Shown: positions 18,802-28,396 of the stretch, piece after piece
Layout of the letters: every line of letters starts with the position of its first letter
Numbering within the stretch: the stretch's first letter is position 1
Assembly: GCA_900542255.1 (NCBI GenBank)
Contig: UQMR01000003.1
Coordinates: 1 to 64,000, forward strand
From: an uncultured Porphyromonadaceae bacterium
GTDB lineage: Bacteria > Bacteroidota > Bacteroidia > Bacteroidales > Barnesiellaceae_A
Length of the DNA: 64,000 nucleotides
Reading direction: 5' to 3'
Translations under genes and position numbers: made by a program
The notes under the pieces: model-generated
Databases searched by the model: none
The model's input: only the letters and a program-made list of their open reading frames with translations
What the model was told of the DNA's origin: nothing

Positions 18802-20559
18802 ATGTACAGGACTAAAACATGTGGTGAACTACGGTTGGCTGATGCCGGTTCTACCGTCACCCTTTGCGGTTGGGTGCAACGCACCCGTAAGATGGGCGGT
18901 ATGACTTTTGTCGATTTGAGAGACCGTTATGGCATCACCCAGTTGGTATTCAATCATGAGGTAAATGCCGATTTGTGCGACCAAGCCAATAAACTCGGCC
19001 GTGAATATGTCATTCAAGCGGTAGGTACGGTAGCCGAACGCAGCAACAAGAATCCTAAGATGGATACCGGCGAGATAGAGATAATCGTCGACTCACTCAA
19101 TGTTCTCAATGCCTCTATCGTGCCGCCTTTTACGATAGAAGACGATACCGATGGCGGCGACGACCTGCGTATGCAGTATCGTTACCTCGACTTGCGCCGC
19201 ACAGCAGTACGTCGCAACTTGGAGTTGCGCCATAAAATGGCGTTCGAGGTACGTCGTTATCTCGATGCCCAGCACTTCCTCGAAGTGGAGACACCGGTCC
19301 TGATAAAGTCAACCCCCGAAGGCGCCCGCGACTTCGTAGTGCCTTCGCGCATGAATCCCGGCGAGTTCTATGCACTGCCGCAGTCGCCCCAAACGTTGAA
19401 ACAGTTGCTGATGGTTTCGGGTTTCGACCGCTATTTCCAAATCGTAAAATGTTTCAGAGACGAGGATTTGCGAGCCGACCGCCAGCCCGAGTTTACGCAG
19501 ATAGACTGTGAAATGTCGTTTGTAGAGCAGGAAGATGTATTGCAGATGTTTGAAGGCATGACGAAGCATCTCTTCAAATATATCAAGAATATCGACTTTA
19601 CCGACCCGTTCCCCCGCATGACGTGGGCCGATGCCATGAAATATTACGGCAGCGACAAGCCCGATATACGTTTCGGAATGAAGTTCGTGGAGCTGAAAGA
19701 CCTCACCGAAGGCAAGAATTTCGGCGTCTTCGACAGTGTGCCGTTTGTAGCCGGTATATGCTGTCCCGGGTGCGCTGCCTATACGCGTAAGCAGCTCGAT
19801 GAGCTGACCGAGTTTGTAAAACGTCCGCAGGTAGGAGCCAAAGGGTTGGTTTATGTGCGTTATGAAGCCAATGGCAACTTCAAGTCGTCGGTCGACAAAT
19901 TCTATTCGGCCGAAGACCTCAAAGCATGGGCCGAGCGTTTCGGTGCACAACCCGGCGACCTCATGCTCATCCTGGCCGGCGAAACGATGAAGACGCGCAA
20001 GGCTCTCTGTGAATTGCGTCTCGAAATGGGTTCGCGTCTCGGCTTGCGCGACAAGAACGTATATGCCCCTCTTTGGGTGATAGACTTCCCCCTCTTCGAG
20101 TGGGACGACGAGACGCAACGCTTCTATGCGATGCACCATCCCTTCACATCGCCCAATCCCGAAGATATAGATATGCTCGAATCGAATCCCGGAGCCGTAA
20201 GAGCCAACGCATACGATATGGTAGTAAACGGCACGGAACTGGGGGGCGGTTCTATCCGTATTCACGACAGCGTGTTGCAAGACCGCATGTTCAAGGTACT
20301 CGGTTTCACCGAGGAGCAGGCACAGGCACAGTTCGGCTTCCTGATGAATGCCTTCAAGTACGGTGCGCCGCCTCATGGAGGTTTGGCCTTCGGTCTCGAC
20401 CGTTTCGTGTCGCTGTTTGCGGGTCTCGACTCCATACGCGATTGCATCGCATTCCCAAAGAACAACTCGGGACGCGATGTCATGCTCGATGCGCCCTCGC
20501 CGATAGCACAGGCACAGCTCGATGAGTTGAGCATTGACGTTTGCCTCAAAAAAGATTAA
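18802..20559 (+). CDS. aspS: Aspartyl-tRNA synthetase
   Basis: Class IIb synthetase of the bacterial type that charges tRNA-Asp. An N-terminal OB-fold anticodon domain ([22 protein letters not shown]) opens the protein. The catalytic core has RYLDLRR near 127, [20 protein letters not shown] near 164 and [18 protein letters not shown] near 217. The bacterial GAD insertion domain follows (about 290-420). The class II motif 3 region [10 protein letters not shown] is near 528. The length of 585 residues is standard. Nif3 and the zinc-ribbon gene follow at 12 and 3 bases, so aspS probably heads a three-gene unit. Confidence 0.97.
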   Translation: MYRTKTCGELRLADAGSTVTLCGWVQRTRKMGGMTFVDLRDRYGITQLVFNHEVNADLCDQANKLGREYVIQAVGTVAERSNKNPKMDTGEIEIIVDSLNVLNASIVPPFTIEDDTDGGDDLRMQYRYLDLRRTAVRRNLELRHKMAFEVRRYLDAQHFLEVETPVLIKSTPEGARDFVVPSRMNPGEFYALPQSPQTLKQLLMVSGFDRYFQIVKCFRDEDLRADRQPEFTQIDCEMSFVEQEDVLQMFEGMTKHLFKYIKNIDFTDPFPRMTWADAMKYYGSDKPDIRFGMKFVELKDLTEGKNFGVFDSVPFVAGICCPGCAAYTRKQLDELTEFVKRPQVGAKGLVYVRYEANGNFKSSVDKFYSAEDLKAWAERFGAQPGDLMLILAGETMKTRKALCELRLEMGSRLGLRDKNVYAPLWVIDFPLFEWDDETQRFYAMHHPFTSPNPEDIDMLESNPGAVRANAYDMVVNGTELGGGSIRIHDSVLQDRMFKVLGFTEEQAQAQFGFLMNAFKYGAPPHGGLAFGLDRFVSLFAGLDSIRDCIAFPKNNSGRDVMLDAPSPIAQAQLDELSIDVCLKKD

Positions 20560-20571
20560 GTACGGCATCGG

Positions 20572-21666
20572 ATGGTTACCGTCAAGGATATCATAGACCA
20601 TATAGAGCAGGTAGCGCCACCGGCGTTGCAAGAGAGCTACGACAATGCCGGTATCCAGGTAGGCGAGCTGTCGACTCCTGTAACCGGCGTGTTGTTGTGC
20701 CTCGATGTAACGGAAGAGATAGTCGATGAGGCTATTGCATTGGGCGCAAATCTCATCATATCGCACCACCCGCTGTTGTTCAAGGGTTTGAAGCGCATCA
20801 CCGGCCGTTCATATATCGAACGCGTGGTGATGAAAGCCCTGCGGGGAGGCATTGCCATATATGCCGCCCATACCAACTTGGACGCAACGCTCGTCAACCG
20901 CCATTGGGCGGGCATGCTGGGCCTTGTCGATGTGGAGATATTGCAACCCGTAACCTCGATGCTCGTAAAAGTGGTCGTGTATGTGCCCTGTGCCCATACC
21001 GGGCAGGTAAGGCAGGCGCTTTATGACGCCGGAGCTGGCAGCATAGGCAACTATGACTGTTGCAGCTATGTGATGCGGGGCGAAGGTTCGTTCCGACCCG
21101 GCGAAGAGGCGCACCCGTATTGCGGCGAGGCCGGGCAAATACACCATGAACCCGAAGACCGCGTAGAGGTGATACTGCCGCGTTATAAACTGGGCAAGGT
21201 ATTGCAGGCCATGCTTGTAGCACACCCATACGAAGAGCCGGCATACGATATTATTCCCCTCGACAACGAATGGCGGGCAGCCGGCAGCGGTGTGATAGGA
21301 AACTTGCCCCAGGAGTGCGATGCTGTCGATTTTCTGGCACAATTGAAGCAAATAATGGGATGTGACAACATACGATACACAGCGCCCTGTCGTCCTACAA
21401 TAAAGCGCATAGCATTATGCGGCGGTGCCGGAGGATTCTTGGCCGATGCCGCATATCGTTGCAATGCACATCTTTTTGTGACCGGCGAGATGGGCGGGTT
21501 CCACCATTTTCACGAGTATGCAGGGAAACTCATGGTAGCCGAAATAGGTCATTATGAGAGCGAAAAGCACACAAAAGAGATTTTTTACGATGTAATTAGA
21601 AAAAAATTCTCTACCTTTGCAATCCATCTTTCAAAGGTAGAAACAAATCCGATAAAATATCTGTAA
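20572..21666 (+). CDS. Nif3-like dinuclear metal centre protein
   Basis: Member of the Nif3/YqfO (DUF34) family, widely conserved hexamers that hold two metal ions. The molecular function is still debated, with GTP cyclohydrolase I type 2-like annotations given by similarity. The metal-site motifs ISHHPLLFKG near 64 and AAHTNLDA near 100 are seen, with a second His/Glu set (GEMGGFHHFHEY, GHYESE) near 307 and 328. A PII/CutA-like insert of about 100 residues in the middle explains the 364-residue length and is typical of the YqfO branch. It is followed by a zinc-ribbon coiled-coil gene after 3 bases, a pairing recurrent in Bacteroidota. Confidence 0.9.
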   Translation: MVTVKDIIDHIEQVAPPALQESYDNAGIQVGELSTPVTGVLLCLDVTEEIVDEAIALGANLIISHHPLLFKGLKRITGRSYIERVVMKALRGGIAIYAAHTNLDATLVNRHWAGMLGLVDVEILQPVTSMLVKVVVYVPCAHTGQVRQALYDAGAGSIGNYDCCSYVMRGEGSFRPGEEAHPYCGEAGQIHHEPEDRVEVILPRYKLGKVLQAMLVAHPYEEPAYDIIPLDNEWRAAGSGVIGNLPQECDAVDFLAQLKQIMGCDNIRYTAPCRPTIKRIALCGGAGGFLADAAYRCNAHLFVTGEMGGFHHFHEYAGKLMVAEIGHYESEKHTKEIFYDVIRKKFSTFAIHLSKVETNPIKYL

Positions 21667-21669
21667 GCA

Positions 21670-22443
21670 ATGGCTGAGAAGACAAAAGAAAAAGAGTACA
21701 CAGTAGAGGATAAGTTGAAGCTGCTCTACGAGTTGCAAACGTTATATTCGGAAATAGACCGTATCAAAACCCTTCGCGGAGAGTTGCCTCTTGAAGTGAA
21801 AGACCTCGAAGACGAAATAGCCGGGCTCCAAACCCGTATCGAGAAATACAAGGACATTATTGAGGCATGCCGCAGAGACATATCTTCTTTTAATGAAGAT
21901 ATACATGTAGCTCATAACAAAATAGAGCGCTACAAAACACAACTCGATGGCGTACGCAACAATCACGAGTTTGACAAACTCAATAAAGAGATTGAGTATC
22001 AAGAACTCTCGATAGAAGCCCTCGAAAAGAAAATTCGCGAGGCAAACTCTGCCATAGACCACCGCAATGAAGAGTTGCAACAAAACAGCGAGTTGCTCGA
22101 CGACCGCTCGAAAATGCTTGTCGAGAAGAAAGCCGAGCTGGACGATATAGTTACCGAGACAAAGCAAGACGAAGAGAAATTGCGCGAAAGAGTAAAGAAA
22201 CTCGAAGTACAGATAGAGCCTCGCTTGCTTACGGCATTCAAGCGCATTCGTAAAAATGCCCGCAACGGTCTTGCCGTTGTATACATTCAGCGCGATGCCT
22301 GCGGAGGCTGTTTCAATCGCATTCCCCCGCAACGCCAGCTCGATATAAAGATGCACAAGAAAATCATAGTATGCGAGTATTGCGGTCGTATCATGGTCGA
22401 CCCCGAATTAGCAGGAATTGCCGCCGAAGAAGTAAACAAGTAA
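21670..22443 (+). CDS. Coiled-coil protein with C-terminal zinc ribbon
   Basis: 257-residue protein. Residues about 10-195 form a long charged coiled coil (for example EIEYQELSIEALEKKIREAN). The C-terminus is a zinc ribbon with CGGC near 214 and CEYCGR near 239, giving four cysteines. It resembles the C4-type zinc-ribbon (DUF164/CT398-like) family, which has been linked to RNA or secretion-chaperone roles in other phyla. The function here is unknown. No signal peptide is seen. The 3-base gap from Nif3 suggests the two act together. Confidence 0.83.
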   Translation: MAEKTKEKEYTVEDKLKLLYELQTLYSEIDRIKTLRGELPLEVKDLEDEIAGLQTRIEKYKDIIEACRRDISSFNEDIHVAHNKIERYKTQLDGVRNNHEFDKLNKEIEYQELSIEALEKKIREANSAIDHRNEELQQNSELLDDRSKMLVEKKAELDDIVTETKQDEEKLRERVKKLEVQIEPRLLTAFKRIRKNARNGLAVVYIQRDACGGCFNRIPPQRQLDIKMHKKIIVCEYCGRIMVDPELAGIAAEEVNK

Positions 22444-22669
22444 TAATAACGTCGTAGATATAGCGGGGATGAGCCGGGTGGAATACATTTGGTTGCATCC
22501 CTGCAATGTTTAGAGACGGTAAGGCAAGCCGTAACCCTTCTGCCGCCTGTTGTATATACAATTACAATCGAAACCTTTCGGAGTATAGGTATGTACAAGA
22601 GTTTTATGATGAGCCGGTGCAGATATTAAGTCCTGCAACCTTTTCCGATATACGACAAAAAGTTGTAAG

Positions 22670-23311
22670 ATGAGAAAAAAACATGTTGTTCTATGGGTCT
22701 TCTTGTTATGTCTCGCCCTTGTGGCGCAGGCACAAGACGAGCCGCGCAAGCTGAAAGTCTCAGGAGGCCCCAAGGTGGAACTTAACATGTCGAAATATTT
22801 CCTGTCCCGGAACTCCGGGGTCGAGAGCGTCATGCGTCTCGGTGTGACGGCGGGCGGATTCTTGCAGCTGGATGTCTCTTCGCACTTTGTTGTTCGTGGC
22901 GAGTTGTTATATCATTATAAAAATTCTTATATCAAGCAAGCTGGGAACAACCGTATCCGTTATTGGGGTATGGAGATACCTATTTATGCTATGTATGTGT
23001 GGAATTGTGGGCGCGGCCATCGCATATACCTGGGAGCCGGCCCCTATACCGAGTTCGGTTTTAGCGCAACAGCATGGTTCGGAGATAAGAAAATCGACCT
23101 CTACGCCATCGACCCCCAAAACGATGTGTCGGCCATGCGCGACTCTAATACCGGCTTTGCTTTTGCTGCGGGATACGAGATGCCCTGTGGATTGCAATTG
23201 AACGTAACATATAAGATAAGCATATCGAATGTCCTGGATGCCAATAGCAATAAATTCTCGTTTTATCCTATGACAACGAGTTTTGGCATAGCATATCGTT
23301 TTGGTAAATGA
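22670..23311 (+). CDS. Outer-membrane beta-barrel protein
   Basis: 213-residue protein with a clear signal peptide (MRKKHVVLWVFLLCLALVAQ, cleavage near AQA) and alternating beta strands ending in an aromatic residue pattern (FGIAYRFGK), typical of small eight-strand barrels of the PorT/OmpA-like superfamily in Bacteroidota. No OmpA peptidoglycan-binding domain is present. The next barrel gene begins 20 bases downstream, so the two are likely cotranscribed. The 226-base gap upstream has no recognised promoter. A GC hairpin pairs CGGGGATG near 22464 with CATCCCTG near 22497 but lacks a T-run. Confidence 0.75.
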   Translation: MRKKHVVLWVFLLCLALVAQAQDEPRKLKVSGGPKVELNMSKYFLSRNSGVESVMRLGVTAGGFLQLDVSSHFVVRGELLYHYKNSYIKQAGNNRIRYWGMEIPIYAMYVWNCGRGHRIYLGAGPYTEFGFSATAWFGDKKIDLYAIDPQNDVSAMRDSNTGFAFAAGYEMPCGLQLNVTYKISISNVLDANSNKFSFYPMTTSFGIAYRFGK

Positions 23312-23331
23312 CAATGTAGAAATATAAAGGG

Positions 23332-24555
23332 ATGAGGGTACAGTTGACGATATTGATGATTTTATTACTTTCTTGCTCGTTGTTGTGCAGAGCGCAGGAG
23401 ACGAAGGAGATAAACACGACGTTTGTCGAGCCCGTTGAGCCTGTCGATTCTTTGCAGCCCCTTCCCGCCACCGTCGATACGGCAGTAGTGCCTAAAAAAG
23501 AGAATTTCCTTAAAGCCTTTATCCGTCAGCTTTTAGGCGGAAATAAAGACAAGACGTTTGAGAAGCCCATAGATTTCAGCTTTGCCATTGCGCCGTCATA
23601 TACGCGAGAGGCAAGTTTCGGTATAGGCGGCATGATTACCGGCTTATATCGTCTGGACCGTACCGACTCGGTCATGCAGCCGTCGGACGTATCCTTTATC
23701 GCCAATGCCTCGCTTACGGGGTTCTATAATTTTATGCTCAAAGGCAATACCAATTTTAAGGGAAACCGCTCCCGCCTTATCTACGATGTGGCTTTCTCCA
23801 ATAAGCCGCTCGATTTTTGGGGTATCTCATATGACGCCTGTGCTACCAATGCCATGATAAAATATACGCGTCGTCAGCTCAAATTCAATACCGACTACAC
23901 GTATAAAATATCCTCGGCATTCTATATAGGAGCCACGCTCAATCTCAACTACTCATACATTTCATCCATCGATGACATATCATATCTGCAAGGCCAGAAA
24001 GATTCCTACTTCCTTACGGGGGTAGGCCTGTCGTTACAGTACGATACCCGTGATTTTGTGCTCAACCCCCGCAGCGGAATATATGTTATGCTCAAAGAGG
24101 TCGTATATCCCGGTGTATTGGGGAATGCCGGGCAGAACTATTTTTCGACGACGCTTATCGTCAATTATTATTGCAAGCTATGGAAAGATGGCGTGATGGC
24201 GGTAGATTTATACGGGCAGTACAACGGTGAGAATGTTCCATGGCCCTTGCGGGCAGAGTTGGGAGCCGGCGGTGCGCGTATGCGGGGGTACTATGCAGGA
24301 CGATATACCGACAATAACCAAGTCAATCTGCAAATAGAACTGCGCCAGCGCATTTATGGCCGTTTAGGAGCTGTCGTATGGGGCGGTTGCGGTACGGTTT
24401 TCCCATCGTTCAACGGATTCAAGTGGTCGCATCTATTGTATAACTACGGCTTGGGGTTGCGATTTGAGTTTAAGCACAATGTCAATCTGCGCGTCGACTA
24501 CGGTTTCGGCAAGCAGACTGGCGGTTTTGTATTCAGTGTAGCCGAGGCTTTCTAA
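23332..24555 (+). CDS. BamA/TamA-superfamily outer-membrane barrel without POTRA domains
   Basis: 407-residue protein with a signal peptide (MRVQLTILMILLLSCSLLCRAQ) followed by a short Pro/Val-rich linker and a barrel like the Omp85/surface-antigen domain. GLSLQYDTRDFVLNPRSG near 230 and the loop motif RMRGYYAGRY near 317 match the barrel strand and the (V/I/M)RGY/F loop of this superfamily. No POTRA repeats are present, so it resembles the small POTRA-less Omp85-like proteins whose partners are unknown. It is the second gene of a two-barrel unit. Confidence 0.83.
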   Translation: MRVQLTILMILLLSCSLLCRAQETKEINTTFVEPVEPVDSLQPLPATVDTAVVPKKENFLKAFIRQLLGGNKDKTFEKPIDFSFAIAPSYTREASFGIGGMITGLYRLDRTDSVMQPSDVSFIANASLTGFYNFMLKGNTNFKGNRSRLIYDVAFSNKPLDFWGISYDACATNAMIKYTRRQLKFNTDYTYKISSAFYIGATLNLNYSYISSIDDISYLQGQKDSYFLTGVGLSLQYDTRDFVLNPRSGIYVMLKEVVYPGVLGNAGQNYFSTTLIVNYYCKLWKDGVMAVDLYGQYNGENVPWPLRAELGAGGARMRGYYAGRYTDNNQVNLQIELRQRIYGRLGAVVWGGCGTVFPSFNGFKWSHLLYNYGLGLRFEFKHNVNLRVDYGFGKQTGGFVFSVAEAF

Positions 24556-24618
24556 GAGAGTGTGTGCAGCTCTATTGCATCTGCCCATAAAAACTTGAAT
24601 AGGTCGCTATGATAAGGA

Positions 24619-24646
24619 TGCCATCTGCCATGGGCGACAGATGGCA
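24619..24646 (+). terminator. Hairpin after the barrel genes
   Basis: TGCCATCTG (24619-24627) pairs with CAGATGGCA (24638-24646). No T-run follows, so it may be a weak terminator or a processing structure. Confidence 0.35.
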
Positions 24647-24761
24647 AGGTTGCGGGATGGAGCGATATTTGTAGCCCATAATATTTTAACGTGTTAAATG
24701 TAGTTGCCGATACGTCGGCAAGCGGTAATAGATTGTTTTATGTTATAAAAATGATTGTGAG

Positions 24762-26117
24762 ATGAAACACGACATCCATTTTACCAGTAAAAAATCGATA
24801 AAAAACTATGTGAGCGGCAGCAATGTGCTTATTGTGGCCACGCTGCTGGCTCTGATTGTAGCCAACACGCCATTGCGCGATATCTATTTCTCTTTTTGGG
24901 ACCAACCGGTCGTCTTGCAGGTAGGGCAGTTCAGCCTCAACCATGGCGGCTCGCCTATGACGCTGCTCGACTTTATCAACGATGCTTTGATGGCAATCTT
25001 CTTCTTTACGATAGGACTCGAAATAAAGCGCGAGTTCCTTGTGGGAGAGTTGTCGACGCCCCGCAAGTCGTTGCTTCCCATCGGGGCGGCAATAGGCGGC
25101 ATGGTGTTTCCCGTACTTATTTTTATGGCAATAGGGCAGGGTAGCGATTACTTGCAAGGAGCAGCAATACCTATGGCTACCGATATAGCCTTCCTCTTGG
25201 GTGTACTTGCCTTGCTGGGCGACAGAGTCCCCCTATCGTTGAAGATATTTCTTACCGCTTTGGCTGTTGTAGATGACATAGGCGGCATATTGGTTATTGC
25301 GATTTTCTATACCGAACACTTGCAACTGTGGTATCTGGCAATAGGTTTTGTAGTGCTGCTGCTTACATGGGGCGGCGGTAAACTGCGTATACAGAGCAAG
25401 CTCTTTTATTTCATCATGGGAGGTGTCGTGTGGTATTGCTTCTTCCACTCGGGCATACATCCTACGATTGCAGGAGTATTGGTAGCATTCTGTATCCCGG
25501 CCCGTCCCGTCCTGGCAGCAGAAACATATATCTCTGCCATTCGCGACGACATAAGCCGGTTCCCCTCGGGCAAGCCATCGGACGGGAAGGCCTATATACT
25601 GAATAAGGCGCAGTTAGACCGTCTGAAACGCATCGAATCGGCATCCGACAAGGTGATAAGTCCGTTGCAGGATATGGAAGATACGTTGCATCCCGTTGTC
25701 AATTATCTTATCATACCGCTTTTTGCCTTTGCCAATGCCGGTATATATGTGGGAACATTCAGCATGGAGGCATTTACACATGGTGTAGGTCTTGCTGTGC
25801 TTGTAGGACTGCTCGTAGGCAAGTTTACGGGGATATTTCTTTTCTCTTGGTTACTTGTCAAGACCAAGTTGTCGCAATTACCGGCACATACGTCATGGGG
25901 AATGTTGGCTGGGGCTTCCGTATTGGGCGGTATAGGCTTCACGGTCGCTCTCTTCATTGCCAATCTTTCGTTTGGCGACGGGACACCGGCCATGCAGCAG
26001 CACCTCGAAGAGGCTAAGTTGGGTATTGTGTCGGCTTCAATATTGGCCGGCGTGATAGGTTGCGTGATTCTGCATATGGTATCACCTCGGCAGCCTGCCC
26101 GGCGTGCGGCCGACTGA
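24762..26117 (+). CDS. nhaA: Na+/H+ antiporter NhaA
   Basis: Inner-membrane antiporter that expels sodium for protons and helps with salt and pH stress. About 12 predicted helices are present. The two ion-binding aspartates appear in ALAVVDDIGGILVIA near residue 175, and MATDIAFLLGVLALLGDRVP near 137 is a conserved helix pair. The C-terminal GGIGFTVALFIANLSF near 385 is also typical. At 451 residues it is slightly longer than the E. coli protein because of a cytoplasmic loop near 255-300 (ISRFPSGKPSDGKAY). It appears monocistronic. Confidence 0.95.
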   Translation: MKHDIHFTSKKSIKNYVSGSNVLIVATLLALIVANTPLRDIYFSFWDQPVVLQVGQFSLNHGGSPMTLLDFINDALMAIFFFTIGLEIKREFLVGELSTPRKSLLPIGAAIGGMVFPVLIFMAIGQGSDYLQGAAIPMATDIAFLLGVLALLGDRVPLSLKIFLTALAVVDDIGGILVIAIFYTEHLQLWYLAIGFVVLLLTWGGGKLRIQSKLFYFIMGGVVWYCFFHSGIHPTIAGVLVAFCIPARPVLAAETYISAIRDDISRFPSGKPSDGKAYILNKAQLDRLKRIESASDKVISPLQDMEDTLHPVVNYLIIPLFAFANAGIYVGTFSMEAFTHGVGLAVLVGLLVGKFTGIFLFSWLLVKTKLSQLPAHTSWGMLAGASVLGGIGFTVALFIANLSFGDGTPAMQQHLEEAKLGIVSASILAGVIGCVILHMVSPRQPARRAAD

Positions 26118-26174
26118 CAGGTTGCGCGAGAACCTATCCTGACGGTTGGCGGATATCTATAAGGGCATAAATAG

Positions 26175-26211
26175 CGGGGCTGCGGCGGAATGAAATCCGG
26201 CCGCAGCCCCG
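26175..26211. terminator. Strong GC hairpin between convergent nhaA and htpG
   Basis: CGGGGCTGCGGC (26175-26186) pairs with GCCGCAGCCCCG (26200-26211). The gap is 120 bases and both genes end here, so it may stop transcription from either side, although T-runs are poor. Confidence 0.6.
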
Positions 26212-26237
26212 TGTCAAAAAATGGTATGAAGATGTGA

Positions 26238-28292
26238 TTATAGCAACTCGAATGAGCGTTTGACGAAGCGGCTCAAAGCCTCGCCTTTCAGCAGATTGTT
26301 GGAGAGCAAAGCCAAGTCGACAAGTTGCTTTACCAGCGGAGTCTGGCCGGCATATTCGGTAAGGATGTTCTCTTCCTCCTTACGCAATCCGGTAGCTTTC
26401 TCTTCGGCCGTTTTCAGCGCCTCTTTGTCGGCGACGGGTATCTCGTCCTCTTTTTTATCTTTGCGGGCCTCGTTCAGCCGTGCAATCTCTTTGTTGTTCT
26501 CCTCTATCTGTTCGAATATGGGCGAGAGGCGGTCGTTGCAACCCTTCTCGGCGTCGTCCAGCACCTTTTTGCACAAGGGATGGTCGGTATTGATAATGAG
26601 GTTGTAACTGTCGGGCAATTCGCCGTAGAAACTCATGCCCGGTTGCAGGGCGGCCATCTCCTTCATGCGTCGCATGTATTCGCTTTGTGTAACTATCACG
26701 GGAGATGCCTGTTCGCCCATAGACTCGAACATGACCATAAATTCGCACTTCTCCATGGTAGGAATTTGTGATTTGAACAGGGTCGTCATCTCTTCGCGTT
26801 GACGCGTGCTGAATGTGTCGCTCTTCTCGGGTTGCTCCTTGCGAATGAGGTTGTCGATTATATCGCTGTCGACACGTACGAAGCGGCTCTTCTCGAATTT
26901 CTGTTCCAGTTTCCCGATGAAAGGCGCATCGAGTTGCCCCTCCATCAGAAGAACGTCGTACCCTTTCTCGCGAGCCGTTTCGATGTAACCGTATTGCGCC
27001 TCTTTGTTGGTGGCATAGAGGTAGACGGTTGTTCCCTCCTTATCGGTCTGGTTGCTGCTTATCAAGGTCTTGTATTCCTCGAAAGTGAAGTATTTGTTTT
27101 CGGTATTTTTGAGGAGGGCAAATTTGGTGGCGCGCTCATAGAACTTGTCGTCGCTGAGCATTCCGTACTCGATGAAGAGTTTTATATCGTCCCATTTCTC
27201 CTCGAACTGCTTGCGGTCGCTGTTGAAAATCTCTTGCAAGCGGTCGGCGACCTTCTTGGTGATGTATGTCGAAATCTTCTTTACATTCGAGTCGCTTTGC
27301 AGGTACGACCGCGAAACGTTCAGCGGGATGTCGGGCGAGTCTATTACACCCTGCAACAACATCAGGAAGTCGGGTACTATGCCCTCTACCGAGTCGGTTA
27401 CGAAAACCTGGTTGCAGTAGAGCTGTATCTTGTAGCGGTTTATGTCTATGTTGCTTCTTATTTTGGGGAAGTAGAGTATACCGGTCAGCTTGAAGGGGTA
27501 GTCTACGTTGAGGTGTATCCAGAAGAGCGGTTCGTCCAGCCCCGGGTACAGCTCCGAGTAGAAGTTCTTGTAGTCTTCGTCTGTGAGGTCGGTAGGTTTA
27601 CGCGTCCATGCCGGTGTGGTGTCGTTTATGATTTTATCGCGGTCGGTGTCTACGTATTTACCCTCTTTCCATTCCTGTTCCTTGCCAAATACGATAGGCA
27701 CGGGCAGGAAGCGGCAATATTTGCGCAGGAGCGTCTCTATACGCTCTGTTTCGAGGAACTCCTTGTTTTCGTCGTCGATATAGAGAATGATGTCGGTACC
27801 GCGTTCGGCTTTTTCTATATCGGTCATCTCATAGGTGGGCGACCCGTCGCAGCTCCACATTACAGCCTGTGCCCCCTCTTTGTAGGAGAGGGTGCGTATC
27901 TCTACTTTCTTGGAAACCATAAATGAGGAGTAGAAGCCAAGCCCGAAGTGGCCTATGATGGCATTGGCATCGTTCTTATATTTTTCGAGGAACTCTTCGG
28001 CCCCCGAGAATGCGATTTGGTTGATGTATTTTTCTATTTCTTCGGCAGTCATGCCTACGCCATGGTCGCTGATGGTGAGTGTACCGGCCTCTTTGTCTAT
28101 CGACACGTGTACATCCATGTTGCCCAGCTCGCCTTTGTATTCGCCTACCGATGACAGCGTTTTCAGTTTCTGCGTGGCATCTACGGCATTCGAAATTACT
28201 TCACGCAAAAATATCTCGTGGTCACTGTATAGAAATTTTTTGATGACGGGGAATATATTGTCGGTTGTTACCCCAATTGTACCTTTTTGCAT
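26238..28292 (-). CDS. htpG: Molecular chaperone HtpG (Hsp90)
   Basis: ATP-driven chaperone for late folding steps in the cytoplasm. The ATG at 28292 (MQKGTIGVTTDNIFPVIKKF) is chosen because it matches family N-termini; the longer frame to 28400 crosses a terminator. The GHKL ATP site is clear, with REVISNAVDATQKL near 30 (usually NASDA), SDHGVGMT near 79 and GHFGLGFYSSFMV near 114. The middle domain has LNVSRSYLQSD near 326. The length of 684 residues is typical for Bacteroidota HtpG. It lies directly downstream of clpC and the two may respond to the same stress. Confidence 0.96.
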   Translation of the reverse strand: MQKGTIGVTTDNIFPVIKKFLYSDHEIFLREVISNAVDATQKLKTLSSVGEYKGELGNMDVHVSIDKEAGTLTISDHGVGMTAEEIEKYINQIAFSGAEEFLEKYKNDANAIIGHFGLGFYSSFMVSKKVEIRTLSYKEGAQAVMWSCDGSPTYEMTDIEKAERGTDIILYIDDENKEFLETERIETLLRKYCRFLPVPIVFGKEQEWKEGKYVDTDRDKIINDTTPAWTRKPTDLTDEDYKNFYSELYPGLDEPLFWIHLNVDYPFKLTGILYFPKIRSNIDINRYKIQLYCNQVFVTDSVEGIVPDFLMLLQGVIDSPDIPLNVSRSYLQSDSNVKKISTYITKKVADRLQEIFNSDRKQFEEKWDDIKLFIEYGMLSDDKFYERATKFALLKNTENKYFTFEEYKTLISSNQTDKEGTTVYLYATNKEAQYGYIETAREKGYDVLLMEGQLDAPFIGKLEQKFEKSRFVRVDSDIIDNLIRKEQPEKSDTFSTRQREEMTTLFKSQIPTMEKCEFMVMFESMGEQASPVIVTQSEYMRRMKEMAALQPGMSFYGELPDSYNLIINTDHPLCKKVLDDAEKGCNDRLSPIFEQIEENNKEIARLNEARKDKKEDEIPVADKEALKTAEEKATGLRKEEENILTEYAGQTPLVKQLVDLALLSNNLLKGEALSRFVKRSFELL

Positions 28293-28330
28293 AATATCGG
28301 ATTTTAAGAATTTTTCTATCTTTTCACTGT

Positions 28331-28363
28331 CAAAAAAAATGCCAGATACGGGGTATCTGACAT
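28331..28363 (-). terminator. Intrinsic terminator of clpC
   Basis: Read on the minus strand, TGTCAGATAC and GTATCTGGCA form a stem with a CCC loop, followed by a run of eight T. It sits 34 bases after the clpC stop and within the 5' leader region of htpG. Confidence 0.85.
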
Positions 28364-28396
28364 TTTGGCTGTTTGGGTTGTCAATATGACTTGTTG

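Noticed and set aside
19309..20769. Long open minus-strand frame across aspS and Nif3
   Set aside because: The opposite strand carries all synthetase motifs. The antisense product has no recognisable domain.
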